This document shows positions 22,556 through 33,399 of a DNA stretch of 64,000 bases, one piece after another (the first letter of the stretch is position 1; the number at the start of each line of letters is the position of its first letter). The position numbers were made by a program, and so were the translations under genes. Source of the stretch: Porodaedalea pini (Eukaryota; Basidiomycota; Agaricomycetes; Hymenochaetales; Hymenochaetaceae); NCBI GenBank assembly GCA_002794775.1, contig NBAY01000004.1, positions 1,054,001-1,118,000 on the forward strand, given 5' to 3'. The notes beneath the pieces were generated by a model. The model did not search any database, was not told the origin of the DNA, and saw only the letters and a program-made list of their open reading frames with translations.

Positions 22556-24329
22556 TTAGCTACGGTAGTCCCCGTTGATACGCACGTATTCCTTTACAGT
22601 GACCGAATATCAGTATACAAAAAAAGGGATTTTGGAAAAAAAAAAAAAAGGAGAATCCTTTTAGAAAAACTCACATAGCTGAAATCACAAGTCCAATACC
22701 TGGCGCTCTCCTCGCCCAATCCCAGCTCGACCAGAATCTCTATGTCTTCTTTCTCGAGGATCGCCTTCGCACGGGCCTCATCCGCGCCGACGGGTTCGCC
22801 CTTCTCGAGGAGGGGCAAGGGAGAGGAGCCGTCGGATGGGAGGAGCGAGACGGAAATGAGCGAGGGCTCGACGGGCGTGGAGAGAGAGGAGGACGGGATG
22901 GAGCCCGTTGCGGCGAGGATGCGACCCCAGCTAGAGGGAAATATTGTATTAGTTAAAGAGAGAGATTAATAGGGAGTGGGGAGGGAGAGCGACGTACTTG
23001 GCGTCTTCGCCGTAGAGCGCGGTTTTGACAAGAGCGGAGGTGGAAATGCGAGAGGCGATGGCGTGTGCGTCGGCGTACGTTCCTGCGCCCTAAGGTCCAT
23101 TACGTATCCCAGTACTTAGTGACACTGGAGATTGAGAGAAAACGAGAAGAAAAACGCACATCTACGGTGACAGTAACGAACTTCGTTGCGCCCTCGCCGT
23201 CGCGTACCACAAGCTGTGCAAGCTCCGCCGCGAAGCTAGTCAGCGCATCCCGGAACTGCGCATAAGCCTCACCGTCCACGTCAATTGTCGCCTCCTCCAA
23301 CTCATCTGCGGGGACACCGGCTCCATTGGCGAGGATGAGCATCGTGTCATTCGTACTCATGTCGCCGTCGACGGAAATGGAATTGAACGAGCGGTCCGCG
23401 GCGTGTGCAGCCGCCGCACGCAGCGCACGCGGAGTGACCGGCGCATCTGTCAGGATCAACGCAAGGAGCGTCGCGTGTAATTCCTTCTTCGCAGGTGTCG
23501 GCAGACCCATGTCGGGGTGAATCATACCCGCGCCCTTGGTCATCCCGCCGATGCGGTACTCACGGCCGCCAGCAGAGAAGGAGGCGGCACGTAGCTTGGG
23601 GAAAGTATCCGTCGTCATGAAGGCGCGCGCGGCGCGTTCCCAGTGCGTGAAGGTGCGCCCAAGCGGCGCGGATTCGGCATCGGGGTCGTAGGCAGTTGAT
23701 GAAGAAGGATTGAACGAGGAGATCCCAGCGAGGATCTTCTCGATGGGAAGCGGCTGGCCAATAACTCCTGTGCTCATTACCAGGCTCTGGCTCTCTGGCT
23801 CTCTGTCTTCTCGCGCATCCCTCTCGATAGCCTTGTCGGTCAGCACGCTTGCGATGCCGTCCGCCGCCCTTACCATCTTCCACGCATCATCCATTCCTCT
23901 CTTCCCAGTCACCGCATTCGCGCACCCGCTATTCACCACTACGCTCTGCACCCGGCCCTCCGTGTCCTGCAGCACAGACTGACTCACAAGTACAGGAGCA
24001 GCCGCGACGGCGTTCCACGTGAATACACCTGCCGCAGCCGCGGGTTGGGGTGTCGCAGAGACAGCGAGCGCGAGGTCTAAGATGCCTGCACGTTTCTTGA
24101 CGCCAGCGTGCGTACCGCCGAGGAGGAAGCCGTGCGGGAATGAACTAGACGGGATCGGACGGTGATGTTGCGCTTTGGGCGGCGGCGGCGACATATGGAA
24201 TGTCAGTCCTTCGCCCGATCCCGACGATGAGGAGGACATGCGCGCGAGAGGCGGGAACCTGAGACGGCAACAGCGGGCCAGGGCCATGCAGGCAGACGGG
24301 AAGGAACGAGAGAAAGACAGGAATTGCAT
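22556..24329 (-). CDS. Arginine biosynthesis bifunctional protein ArgJ (ornithine/glutamate N-acetyltransferase), mitochondrial
   Basis: Transfers acetyl from N-acetylornithine to glutamate in the mitochondrial ornithine cycle. Exons: 24329-23160, 23089-22998, 22930-22675 and 22591-22556, 517 residues in all. Landmarks are NSGCANAVTGKRG, MSTGVIGQPL, GGMTKGAGMIHPDMG, the self-cleavage/nucleophile context HATLLALILTDA (Thr at the autoproteolysis site), NSISVDGDMSTNDT and the C-terminus RYWTCDFSY|EYVRINGDYRS. Between MIHPDM and the catalytic Thr there is an insert (GLPTPAKKEL). The N-terminus is Arg/Ser-rich and non-acidic, as expected for a mitochondrial presequence; Met codons at 24329 and 24287 both fit and an in-frame Met at 24416 is possible. 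Divergent from the eL33 gene. Confidence 0.92.
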
Positions 24330-24653
24330 TGAAAGGATGTTCCCTTGGGATGCGGTGTATGTACCGACAGAGAAATGCGTAAATACTACAGATGAACAAG
24401 ATCCAAAGGCAGTCACTCTGGCAGCGCTCCGTTACTCGACGCGCCGTGCTCGACGTCGACGGTCGAATGCAGCCCGAATCGACTGCATCGCTGCTCGTTG
24501 TTCACTGCGGCCATTGCGCCGAGCCTAAAAACTCTGTGTTTACATAATCATTTGCCACATTTAGGGTTCAATTACTTACATAATCTATATCACCACTCAC
24601 GAAAAGAGAAGCTCTGAACGACGAACGGCTATCGACGACCAGCAAGAACAACA
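24330..24653. promoter_or_regulatory. Divergent promoter region, ArgJ / eL33
   Basis: 324 bp between two divergent start codons, so it must hold both promoters. No motif is assigned with confidence. Confidence 0.45.
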
Positions 24654-25237
24654 ATGGGCTCAACTAGGTCAGTTAATGCTGTTCCTGCTGCTGCTGTTAT
24701 ACTTCTCGGCATCTTGGTTGAAGAAAGGATGGAGAGGGCGGGCTGAAGGGGGTGGATTGGAGGGATGGCCGACGGATGGCACGCATGGCGTCGGGCAGCA
24801 ACAGCAGCACCGTAGCACTCCTGTCACTGCACAGATACTTATCCCTCTCTTTTTCTCCATAGACTCTATTCAAAAGGCCGGATCCTGAGCCACAAGCGCG
24901 GCAAGCGTAATACGCGCCCGAACACCTCACTTGTGCAGATCGAGGGCGTCGGCTCGAAGGAGGACGCACAGTACTACCTCGGCAAGCGCGTCGCGTTCGT
25001 CTACCGCGCGAAGCGCGAGATCAATGGCTCGAAGGTGCGCGTCATCTGGGGGCGTGTGACCCGCCCGCACGGCAACTCTGGCGTCGTGAAGTCGAAGTTC
25101 AGGAGCAACATCCCCCCGCATGCTTTTGGTGCCTCTGTTCGCATCGTGCGTATTTCCTCTTCTTTGCCCCCTTTTTGGTCGCGTTTTCTTAGCTGAGTGT
25201 TGTCCTGTGGCAGATGTTGTACCCCTCGACGATCTAA
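24654..25237 (+). CDS. RPL33: 60S ribosomal protein eL33 (L35A/RPL33)
   Basis: Large-subunit cytosolic ribosomal protein. Three exons (24654-24667, 24863-25145, 25214-25237) give 106 residues, the usual eL33 size. The first exon encodes only MGST plus two bases, a typical ribosomal-protein arrangement. Conserved text includes [47 protein letters not shown] and the ending [20 protein letters not shown] followed by STI. Intron 1 (195 bp) is longer than most introns here. Confidence 0.95.
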
Positions 25238-25693
25238 AACCGCTGGGACTCGTGTCGAATTGGATTCCGCAGTTGCTCTATGCCTACCCATGTCCATGTT
25301 TCATGCTGCATCCTTTATTAACCCCTCTGTTCCCTATCTCTCTGCTTCGCAATGACAAACATGCTTGTACGGTGTCCGATCTAGTTTCAAAAACTGTTTC
25401 ACTGGAAGATTCGCGAGATTGTGGTGGTTGACTTTTCCAAAAGATTTTCAAGACATCCAGTATTGCTACAAACGGTCAGCGGGTCGTTCGACTACTGGAT
25501 TTCGCTGCTCTAGGTCTTCATGGATGTCTCGATAAAAGGCTGCAATGCAACATCAACATACTACGCCCAACGATACACTCCGACTTTGCTCTCTCCTTGC
25601 CCCAATGTAATCGAATATTCAAGCCGTCAAAATTTTGAGCATCACAGCAGTATGTACAGGCAGTAATAAGTATACAGATTATTAGACTATCGT
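25238..25693. other. Intergenic, convergent 3' ends
   Basis: Between the eL33 stop and the pirin stop. No gene supported. Confidence 0.5.
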
Positions 25694-26663
25694 CTACTCT
25701 ACATCAAAAAGCAAGATTTCCGCAACCTCGCTCCCGATATTCTCCACAACGAGCTTCTCCCCCTTCTCACCATAAACATACGCACCATCGCCCTCGCGTA
25801 ACACGACCTCCGCCTCATCCTTGTCACCGCCAGCGAGACGGACAGTCGCGCCCGTCGCCGTCCCAGGGTTGTACCCGCCCGTCTGGATGACATGCACGTA
25901 CTTCTTGCGCAGGGGCTTCTCCTGGTCCGCATCCTGTGCTGCCAGCTTCTCGGGGAAAGGTGACGGAAGAGCCGTCCCGGGGCTCAAGAGCGTCGCGAAC
26001 AGGCTCACAGGGCTCTGCACCGGCGCAGGGCCCTTCCCGTCGCGCTCGAGCAACACGCCCTCCGAGCCAACGGGCGCGACGACGGCACACCATTTATCCT
26101 GCTTCTCCGCATCGGAGAAGTGACGCGTGAAGTACCTGGCGGGGAGTCCGGCCTCCCAGGGTAGCGTCCAGATCTGGAGGAAGTGCACCGGCGAGGCGCC
26201 GTGGCATTTCTCGGAGTGGGAGATCCCTCGGGAGCCGGCGGAGGTGAGCTGCAGGTCGCCGCGCTCGAGGATCTCGGTGTTGTTCATAGAGTCTTTGCTG
26301 TAATGAGTGACGTGAAACTTTGAGTAGGAGTGAATGAGGAGGAGAGGGGAGAACGCACTGCTCGAGCTCGCCGGAGACGACGTACGAGAAGATCTCGAAC
26401 TCGCGGTGCGAGTGAGTGCCGAAACCCGTCTGCGGCTGGACGCGGTCCTCGTTGATGACGCACAGGCTCCCGAATTGCAAATGGTCGTAGTCCTGGTACC
26501 TGTAGAGCAACCAAACAGTCAGTATACACAAACCATCTAATTCTCAGCACGACGTATACATAGCAAAGGAGAACGTGTGGAACGTCTTGAGCCAGGAATG
26601 GTCTGCATGTCCGCGGTCTGTGCTCCAGCGGGGGACAATCTTAACACCTGTGTCAGCGCCCAT
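25694..26663 (-). CDS. Pirin-family cupin protein
   Basis: Three exons (26663-26560, 26499-26359, 26297-25694) give 282 residues. The N-terminal cupin carries the metal-site pattern of pirins: GHADHSWLKTFHTFSFA, then GFGTHSHREFEIFSYVVSGELE, then HSEKCHGASPVHFLQIW. The spacing of His-x-His and Glu is that of the Fe(II)-binding site seen in pirin and YhaK/YhhW-type quercetinases. The C-terminal cupin is more diverged (VIQTGGYNPGTATGATVRL ... GDGAYVYGE). Function may be enzymatic (quercetin dioxygenase-like) or regulatory; sequence does not decide. Its 5' end lies about 180 bp from the boundary of a DNA transposon. Confidence 0.9.
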
Positions 26664-26845
26664 CTTGCTTGCTCGTTCTAGAGAAGAGGTGGCGATAGAG
26701 GAGTAGAGACGAGAGCGCGCGGCGTTGATGACGGTGCGCAGGAGCGGAGAGCTGGACGATAGAATGGCGGCTATGAAGACGAGCGAAACGGCAAGGACGT
26801 TGCGCAGTGTAGGTCTTACATCACGAAAACGATCCGCAGCTGGTA

Positions 26846-26877
26846 AGATACAGGAAGTATAAACTCAACGAGCTGTG
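26846..26877 (+). repeat. Terminal inverted repeat, left
   Basis: 32 bp, identical to the reverse complement of 32771-32802; preceded by TA. Confidence 0.92.
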
Positions 26878-29022
26878 TCACATCAATGTCACAAACCCTA
26901 AACTTTAATTACTTCCCCATTAGGAAGGACCCTAGCGGCAAAAATCGCGAGTTCAGAAAAAAAAAATTCTGAAGGACTGTTTGAACACCGAAGTACAATG
27001 TAGTTTAGACTCCCGCAGTATCTAACTCCGCCATGATCCTTTCATTTAAGATTCGGTGGCCATGGTACCGTTTATTAACCCACTGGGCTTGAATGCCATT
27101 TAATCCTCGGCGGTATGCATCCATAAACCGAGCTGACCGGTCTGCAAATCTTAGTTGACAAAATCAGCTCAAATTATTAAAAATAAAAAAATGCAGAACA
27201 TACTTTCTGAAAAGCTCCAAGGGAATAGAGTCTAGACTCAGCTTAACATTCTCCTCCATCTCCCTTTCATTAGATGTCCAAGGTAGCATGCGATAATAAT
27301 ACTTAGCCTTTCCCCAGCATTGCTCAATAAAATTGAGCTCGCAATGAAATTTAGGATAAAAAATAACCTTGTGTCCACACTTTGCAATGTACTCTTCAAG
27401 CGCAGACCTCTGGTCACGAAAATCTGGCTGATTGAAAAGAATGCGTCTGCAGCAGCATGACACACTCCCACTGGTGTCCTTGCATTTGAAGTCCTTACAT
27501 TGTGCATGTTTTCCTCGCACATCGATACCACGTTCTGTCAAAATTTGGGCCATACCCTTGAACACTCCTGGGTGGTGCAGATCATCTTGTGAAAAATAAA
27601 GTGGCTGAGGAGTACCATCTGGGAGTTGACCAGGATGCATACCACCTTGTGGAGCACGTTCCCCTTTCCAGCCAGGTCCCTTAGGCATGTAGCGGGCAGA
27701 AAGAGCATCATCTGCACACTTTTGATGAGTGGTTGCATTATCAAAAGTGAAGAGTCCAACACAGCCTGGAAACCGCTCCTCAAAAATATCAACAGCAGTC
27801 TTGATTTGTGCCATGATATTTTCATGCCCAAAATATCCTTCCCGGTTCTTGCCAGCTTTGAATATGACATGAGCTTTATGAGAACTAAGAAAGAAATGTG
27901 AGAAGTATAGACAGAACTGATCCCACAAGCACATACCCGTCAAGAGATTTGAGCCAACCAGTTTCGGGAGTGCAGAAGTCTGAAATCATGATAGACGTCC
28001 CTTCTCCCTTGGGATGTGGCTTTGCTGTCTGGTCATTATGTGTCCATTGGAGTTCGCGTTGGTCATTTGCATAAAAAGTAGACTCATCATGAGTTACGAG
28101 AATGATTTGACCCTCATTTGAACTGGTTGTGCTCCCAAGTGCCATTTTCTTTTCGAGCTCTGCCCAGAGTGGCAGAAATACATGCTGGCGGTAATGCACA
28201 ACATCCTCCCTTTCATGGCCGTCAACATACATTCCCAAGGGTGTTTTCCCATAACGATATCCCATGGCATTCAGCCATGTTGTGGCTGTACGCAAGCACA
28301 CAGGCTTTGACCGACCAAGACGAGCAAGCAATTCTGGCCTATTCAAATACTCTTGAACATCTTCGGGCCCTAGGTACTGTTTTTGAAGGCTTTGAAGGTG
28401 CGCATGAATCTCTGATGCAAAGTCTTCATCATGTATGATTGATTTCTTCCAGGTTCCATACAGATTCACAGGTAGGAAGCGGTGGTCTTGAAGATGTTTT
28501 TGCGCCCATGAACGAATGTTTCGTGCCAAATGCACACCACGTCCTGCCACTGTAGCTGCTGCAAATACTGAAGCCTCAGTCCAATCAAAGCCCTCATGGA
28601 TCACATACACCCGAAGAAAGACAAGCATGGCCATAACGCGACCACGAAACAATAGGTCAAGGGTCTTGTCTCTTGAGATGCAGTCGAGCCACCATATTGC
28701 TTCGAGGAGTTCAGGATCATTGCGGTCAGGAGCATGGAACTTGGTGAGTTTATGAATCCCAGTGCCTTGCACCTCTGCCGTGACTCGCAGTACATGTGCG
28801 CTAGGTGGAATAGCGCTCTCGCCGTCTTCAGTGTCTCTCATGCTCGTGACACGTTGTGCTTTGCAGTCCCGCGCTTCTATACCCACGAGTAAATGCCCGT
28901 CGTCTTCCTCCTCCTCCTCCAGCCCATCACAAGAGATCGGACGGGCATGCTCGATGTCCCTAGCAGCATTGACAATACGTGCAGGTACACCAGCATTCTG
29001 GATATGTTCGGGAATGGGTGTA

Positions 29023-30266
29023 CAGTCACATGTCAAAAGTTTTTGCACCCAACGCAGATCACAAAATTGTCAAGTTTTGTAAATTCTATTACTCCACCAC
29101 AAATGCATAAATTGCCAATCTAATACCTAGTAGATCCTCCCTTGGCCTCCTTCAACTGCTGGACACGGTTAGGCATGCTATCAATAAGCTTGTTAATTAT
29201 TTTTATGTCAATCTTTTCCCACTCCTCCAAAAGCGCCTCCTTCAGTTCCTCCACATCCCTTGGCCTCCTCTCCCTCTTGTTGATGGCGATTTTTATCAGA
29301 TACCAAACATGTTCAATAGGATTCATGTCTGGTGACTGAGCTGGGTGTGGAAATATCTCCAGAGAGTTGTTCTCCCTGAATCTTTTTGCCAGATTGCATC
29401 TGTGAACTGGTGCCCCATCTTCCATGACCTTTGCAACCCCCCTCTCGTCATATAACTCCATGTAAAAGTCCCAGAGAGGTCCTGCCAGTATCAAATCAAC
29501 ATAATCTTTGCCTTTGCGTGCGTCCTTTGGCATAAATACGAGTGGGCCCTTCTTATTATACACGATACACCCCCAAATCATGACACTGGACCTTCCTGAC
29601 TTGAATGTGGGTGCCAGGCACTTGTCATCGTACTCCTCATGTGGGCGACACCAAACCAGGGGGGAGGATGAGTCCTTTCCAAGTTCAACTGATGATTCGT
29701 CCGTCCATGCGACCCTGTGCCAGTCCACCAATCCAAGTGACTCCACTAGCCCCACCCAATCAAGCTGTTTCTCCTTGTTGCCCTCAGTTAGATAGGGTTT
29801 CTTGCGTGCATGGCGTGCATACATGCCCAAGTCACGATGCATGGCCCTCTGGACAGTTCTGGGGGTGACTGGGGTGGAGAGGCTGGTGTTGAGATTATGA
29901 GTGATATCGCCAAGTGTTTGATGTCTGTTGTCCTCAACTGATCGCTTCAAGTGACGAAACCCCCTGTCATTGATTTTGGATGGACGTCCGCTCCTGGGTA
30001 AGTCATCGGCATGGCCTCGCTCTCAGTGGTTCTTGAGAATCTGCTGGACGGTCTGAACAGAGCAGTTAAAGGCTTTTGCAATTTTGTCGCGTGGAATGAG
30101 TGAATCAGCCATGCTGACCATAGCCAGACGTTCTTCTGGAGTAGTGTTACGTGCTCCAACTTGTTTGGGCATGATTGAAGCAGAGATGGTTGAGGTAGAA
30201 GACGAGCAAGTTGAAAAGTGGTTGTGTTTTGACGCATCTCGTGCAAAAACTTTTGTCATGTGACTG
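29023..30266 (-). mobile_element. Nested Tc1/mariner (DD34E) transposon
   Basis: 1244 bp with 26-bp inverted ends starting CAGTCACATG(T/A)CAAAAG (29023-29048 and 30241-30266, one mismatch), flanked by TA at 29021-29022 and 30267-30268. Removing it with one TA rejoins the surrounding transposase frame exactly (QWG|TPIPEHIQNA). It carries one minus-strand transposase gene. Confidence 0.93.
29120..30172 (-). pseudogene. Tc1-type transposase with one in-frame stop
   Basis: The frame from MPKQVGARNTTPEERLAMV (30172) to GGSTRY (29120) is about 350 codons, the usual Tc1 size. The N-terminal HTH region reads DKIAKAFNCSVQTVQQILKN. Catalytic Asp and Glu are WTDESS, MEDGAPVHR and DMNPIEHVW, with 34 residues between the second Asp and the Glu (DD34E). 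The only lesion is TGA at 30023-30025, at a position (ILKNH-stop-ERGHADDLPRSGRP) where related elements have Arg; CGA to TGA explains it. Otherwise the ORF is intact, so decay is recent. Confidence 0.88.
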
Positions 30267-30841
30267 TACCCCACTGGACTGGTTGGAAGGTGAGTGGACC
30301 GGGTTTGGGAAAGGAGAGCCTAGGAGGCAGATTCGGCGGCGTGTTTCCGTCGACCCAGGTGAGCAAACTAGCTACTCCCTGCTCAGTGGCATCGACAATA
30401 CGCGCAGGCGCATCGGGTGCGTGACGCGATGTTCCCTTCACCGTTCATATCGTAGGCTTGATCACGATGTCAGCAGCTCGAATCTGTGGAAGAAAAGCAT
30501 TCTGGATATGTTCGGGAATGGGTGTACCTTGCTGGCCTGAGCTGAGTAAACCATCTTTTTCAGAGAGAGACTGCGATTCTGATGACCTTCTGGTACTGGG
30601 CTGTGGAAGCAAAGCATTCTGGATATGTTCGGGAATGGGAACACCTCGCTGGATTGATTGAAAGGCGTGAATCTGCGCACACAGGGCGGAAACTTGGTCT
30701 TCAGTGAATGAAACTGGAGACTGAGGTGGCAAAAAATTATCAGAGGATGACCGAGAGGTCCTTGCGGGCGACGCAGCAGGTCGCTCTACCAGAACCGCCG
30801 CTGCAATATGCTGTCCGGTCATCATTCTATCCTGTTCACGT

Positions 30842-31203
30842 CTGGCCATCTCGTGAACATCATATTCGCCCAAAAGTTTCTCGCTGGCCTCAGATCCGTC
30901 ACCAACTAGAGCGTGATGGGTCACCCGTCGTTCGTCGTGTCCTGCTCGTTCGCGTCTGACCGTCTCGTGAACGTCATATTCGCCCAAAAGTTTCTTGCTG
31001 GCCTCAGATCCGTCACCAACTAGAGTGCGATGGGTCACCCGTTGTTCGTCGTGTCCTGCTGCTGCGATATGTATACGATCCAGACCCTCATATTCGCCCA
31101 AAAGTTTCTCGCTGGCCTCAGATCCGTCACCAACTAGAGTGCGATGGGCCACTCGTCGTTCTTCGTGTCCTGCTCGTTCGCATCTGACCGTCTCGTGAAC
31201 ATT
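30842..31203 (-). repeat. Tandem coding repeat, about 3 copies of 112-114 bp
   Basis: CATATTCGCCCAAAAG recurs at 30862, 30976 and 31088 (spacing 114 and 112 bp) with surrounding sequence alike. On the minus strand each unit encodes a module with AGHDERRV and VGDGSEASEKLLGEY. A partial further unit lies near 31390 (VGDGSEDSEK). Confidence 0.85.
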
Positions 31204-32770
31204 GCCTAGATGATGGGCTGCATTATGAAGATTATGCGCTTCCATCATGATATTGTCATCTGTATGAAGGTGAGTGAGCATGACTATAATAAACCAGAAG
31301 AGAGAGCTATTCCTACGTCGAGGTGCTGTGCGCGGTGTACGAGACATTCGTGCACAATCCGGATCCCCACATTTGCCCTTCTCGCTGTCCTCAGATCCGT
31401 CACCAACTAGAGCACGAGCGCTCTGTCCCGCCTGACCTATTTTGACAATCTCCTTGAGTTCTGCGACATCGAGTTCGTGCTGCTCATGGAGATCGGTTCG
31501 GGCCACCTGTCGTTCGTCATGTGCTGCTCGTTCTTGCCCCAGGTCATGCAGTGCGTCAAGATCAAACCGTAAGTAGACCGCTGCACGATCCCTTACACTA
31601 CCCTGCTCACATCTGGCCATCTCGTGAATCTTGGCTGCGTGACGAGCCACCAATTGTTCGTCATGTCCTGCTCATTCACAAACCTGGTACTTGCGCTGAC
31701 TGTGCTCCAAACAACGTACTTCCTGCTCGGCATGAGCATCCTGTACAAGGAGCTCAAGGAGGTCATGTGTACGCATTGTGCGTAGCTCGGGGTGAAGCTT
31801 GCTGCTCTTGTGCCAATTCTGCTCTGGAATCTCAATGATCTCGTCACCGCTCATTTCCTCCACCTCATCTGCACAGTCTGGAGGCATGTTTGTGGTTCTC
31901 GAAGTCTGGCCGACTGGTTTGAAAAAGCCGCGAATATCTGCAAACCCCTGTGTATGCAGCTTTGCTTCATCTTTTCTTGCCTTTGCTTTCTGGTGTCTCA
32001 GGGTACGCTCTGATCTTTGGGATGGAAGGCTGAGTTTCTTGTATTTCACTGGGCAAATGTGGTCCTTTAGTTGAGAAGTCCATTCTACAAGCCCTTCGTA
32101 AAGCTTGTGAAAGAGCTCGTTGGTGCCTTCGGTGTCAACAAGGTCTGTGCCTGCTCTATCTAGGTCTGCCTCGATGTCGCTGTCTGTCAACTCGATGCTT
32201 TCAACTGAAACAGAATCATCAGAACTGTGTGCATCGCTGCTTGAGACAACAACATCTGAGTCGGGATTCTGGTCAATGAGCTGTTTGAAATGGTAGTCAG
32301 ATTTGCCCTCTAGACAGTTTATATTCACTCACACGCTGCTTTATGAAAGGTAGATTTTGTATTCTAGCTTTGCTTCCCTTAGAGTGACGAGTCATTGCTT
32401 TTTGTGTATGACCTAGACACGAAAAAATGTTGAAGATATGCACATTAGTAACATAATAAATTACTATATTTGGAAATTATTTGTCAAATGGAGTTAGCCG
32501 AGAGCGGCAAAAATCTCAAGGTCAAATTTTTCAAAGTTTGTCAGAATGCTGCTCATTTGATTCTATGACATTTGGAACAAAAAAGTCTTTTTCCTAAAAT
32601 AACTTGACCAAAAGTGCATATTTTTGAAAAATAAAAACATACATCTGTAGCTATCAGGAAGGCCAAGAGAACTATGAGGCCCAAAAGTGAGTTTGTGTCT
32701 AGTTGGAAAGCTTATTCTGTCATCATTGTGTGTCGCTCGAAAAGGAAAGTAAGGTTAGTGCCACGCGCGT

Positions 32771-32802
32771 CACAGCTCGTTGAGTTTATACTTCCTGTAT
32801 CT
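32771..32802 (-). repeat. Terminal inverted repeat, right
   Basis: 32 bp, perfect inverted partner of 26846-26877; followed by TA. Confidence 0.92.
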
Positions 32803-33399
32803 TAGTGGCATGTAAATCTGACACGCGTTAGGCAAGGATCGGCACTGCTTACATACAGCTACAAGTACGTACAAGTACGTACAAGTAGCCACAAGGCTTT
32901 CCATCTGAATATAACCATGCGCTACAATTGTGAATAGATATAATCAAATAGTAATGCTTCCGAGTTAATTGCAAGGTCAAACAAGTGCTTTACGTGCTTT
33001 ACATGCAAATGAAAGGCTGTAAAATCCTTATGAGCGAATGTATTCATATCATAATCCTTGTGGTATAGTTATATAGTCGGAGAAGCCTTGCCTATGCCCG
33101 GTATGTGATTAAAATCATATTATAAGCCTTGGGGTTAAATACATACATGTAGAAGGAACTTGGGTACATTGTATTCATTATCAATTGTGTTGCAGCAATG
33201 TAATGTCATTATAGCACTTTGCTTGATCTATAGGTACATCCAAGGAACTTGCAAGGGTTGTCGAGTCTTTACAACTGTATTCAAGGTATCGTGCTATTAG
33301 TTATTCATGTTCAATAAGTGTACTTGGCCCGTATTATAGCTATTGAAAGCGAGCATTGCTTCAGAAATGGTATATGACAGGGCAATTAGAGATAGAGAA
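32803..33399. repeat. AT-rich tail next to copy 2 of the unknown family
   Basis: AT-rich DNA with words shared with 12641-13220 (acaaggct, tgcttta, acatgcaaatg). It includes a short tandem (GTACAAGTAC units) at about 32860-32888. No ORF. Confidence 0.45.

Larger units (their letters stand above)
27164..32328 (-). pseudogene. DDE transposase with internal repeats and QLQ-like module, interrupted
   Basis: Once the nested 1.24-kb element and one TA are ignored, a single frame runs from 32328 to 27937, then a 52-bp intron (27936-27885) and exon 27884-27164. In order: acidic N-terminus with YEGLVEWTSQLKDHICP; tandem repeats of about 38 residues (DERRV, VGDGSEASEKLLGEY); a segment like the QLQ domain (FTEDQVSALCAQ ... 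GVPIPEHIQNA); a core with DDE landmarks (THDESTFYANDQRE; TFDNATTHQ; HCELNFIEQCWG) and a Cys-rich patch (CCCRRILFNQPDF). Stops TGA at 31672-31674 and 30445-30447 occupy positions where Arg is expected. The true start is unclear: 32328 is a GTG within an open frame and a spliced ATG near 32395 is possible. Confidence 0.8.
26846..32802 (-). mobile_element. 5.96-kb DDE DNA transposon with TA target duplication
   Basis: A perfect 32-bp inverted repeat begins AGATACAGGAAGTATAAACT at 26846-26877 and is matched in reverse complement at 32771-32802. TA dinucleotides directly flank both ends (26844-26845 and 32803-32804), the target duplication of the IS630/Tc1/mariner group. Inside is one minus-strand transposase gene, interrupted by a second transposon at 29023-30266. 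Perfect termini argue for fairly recent activity; the transposase is now broken. Confidence 0.9.
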
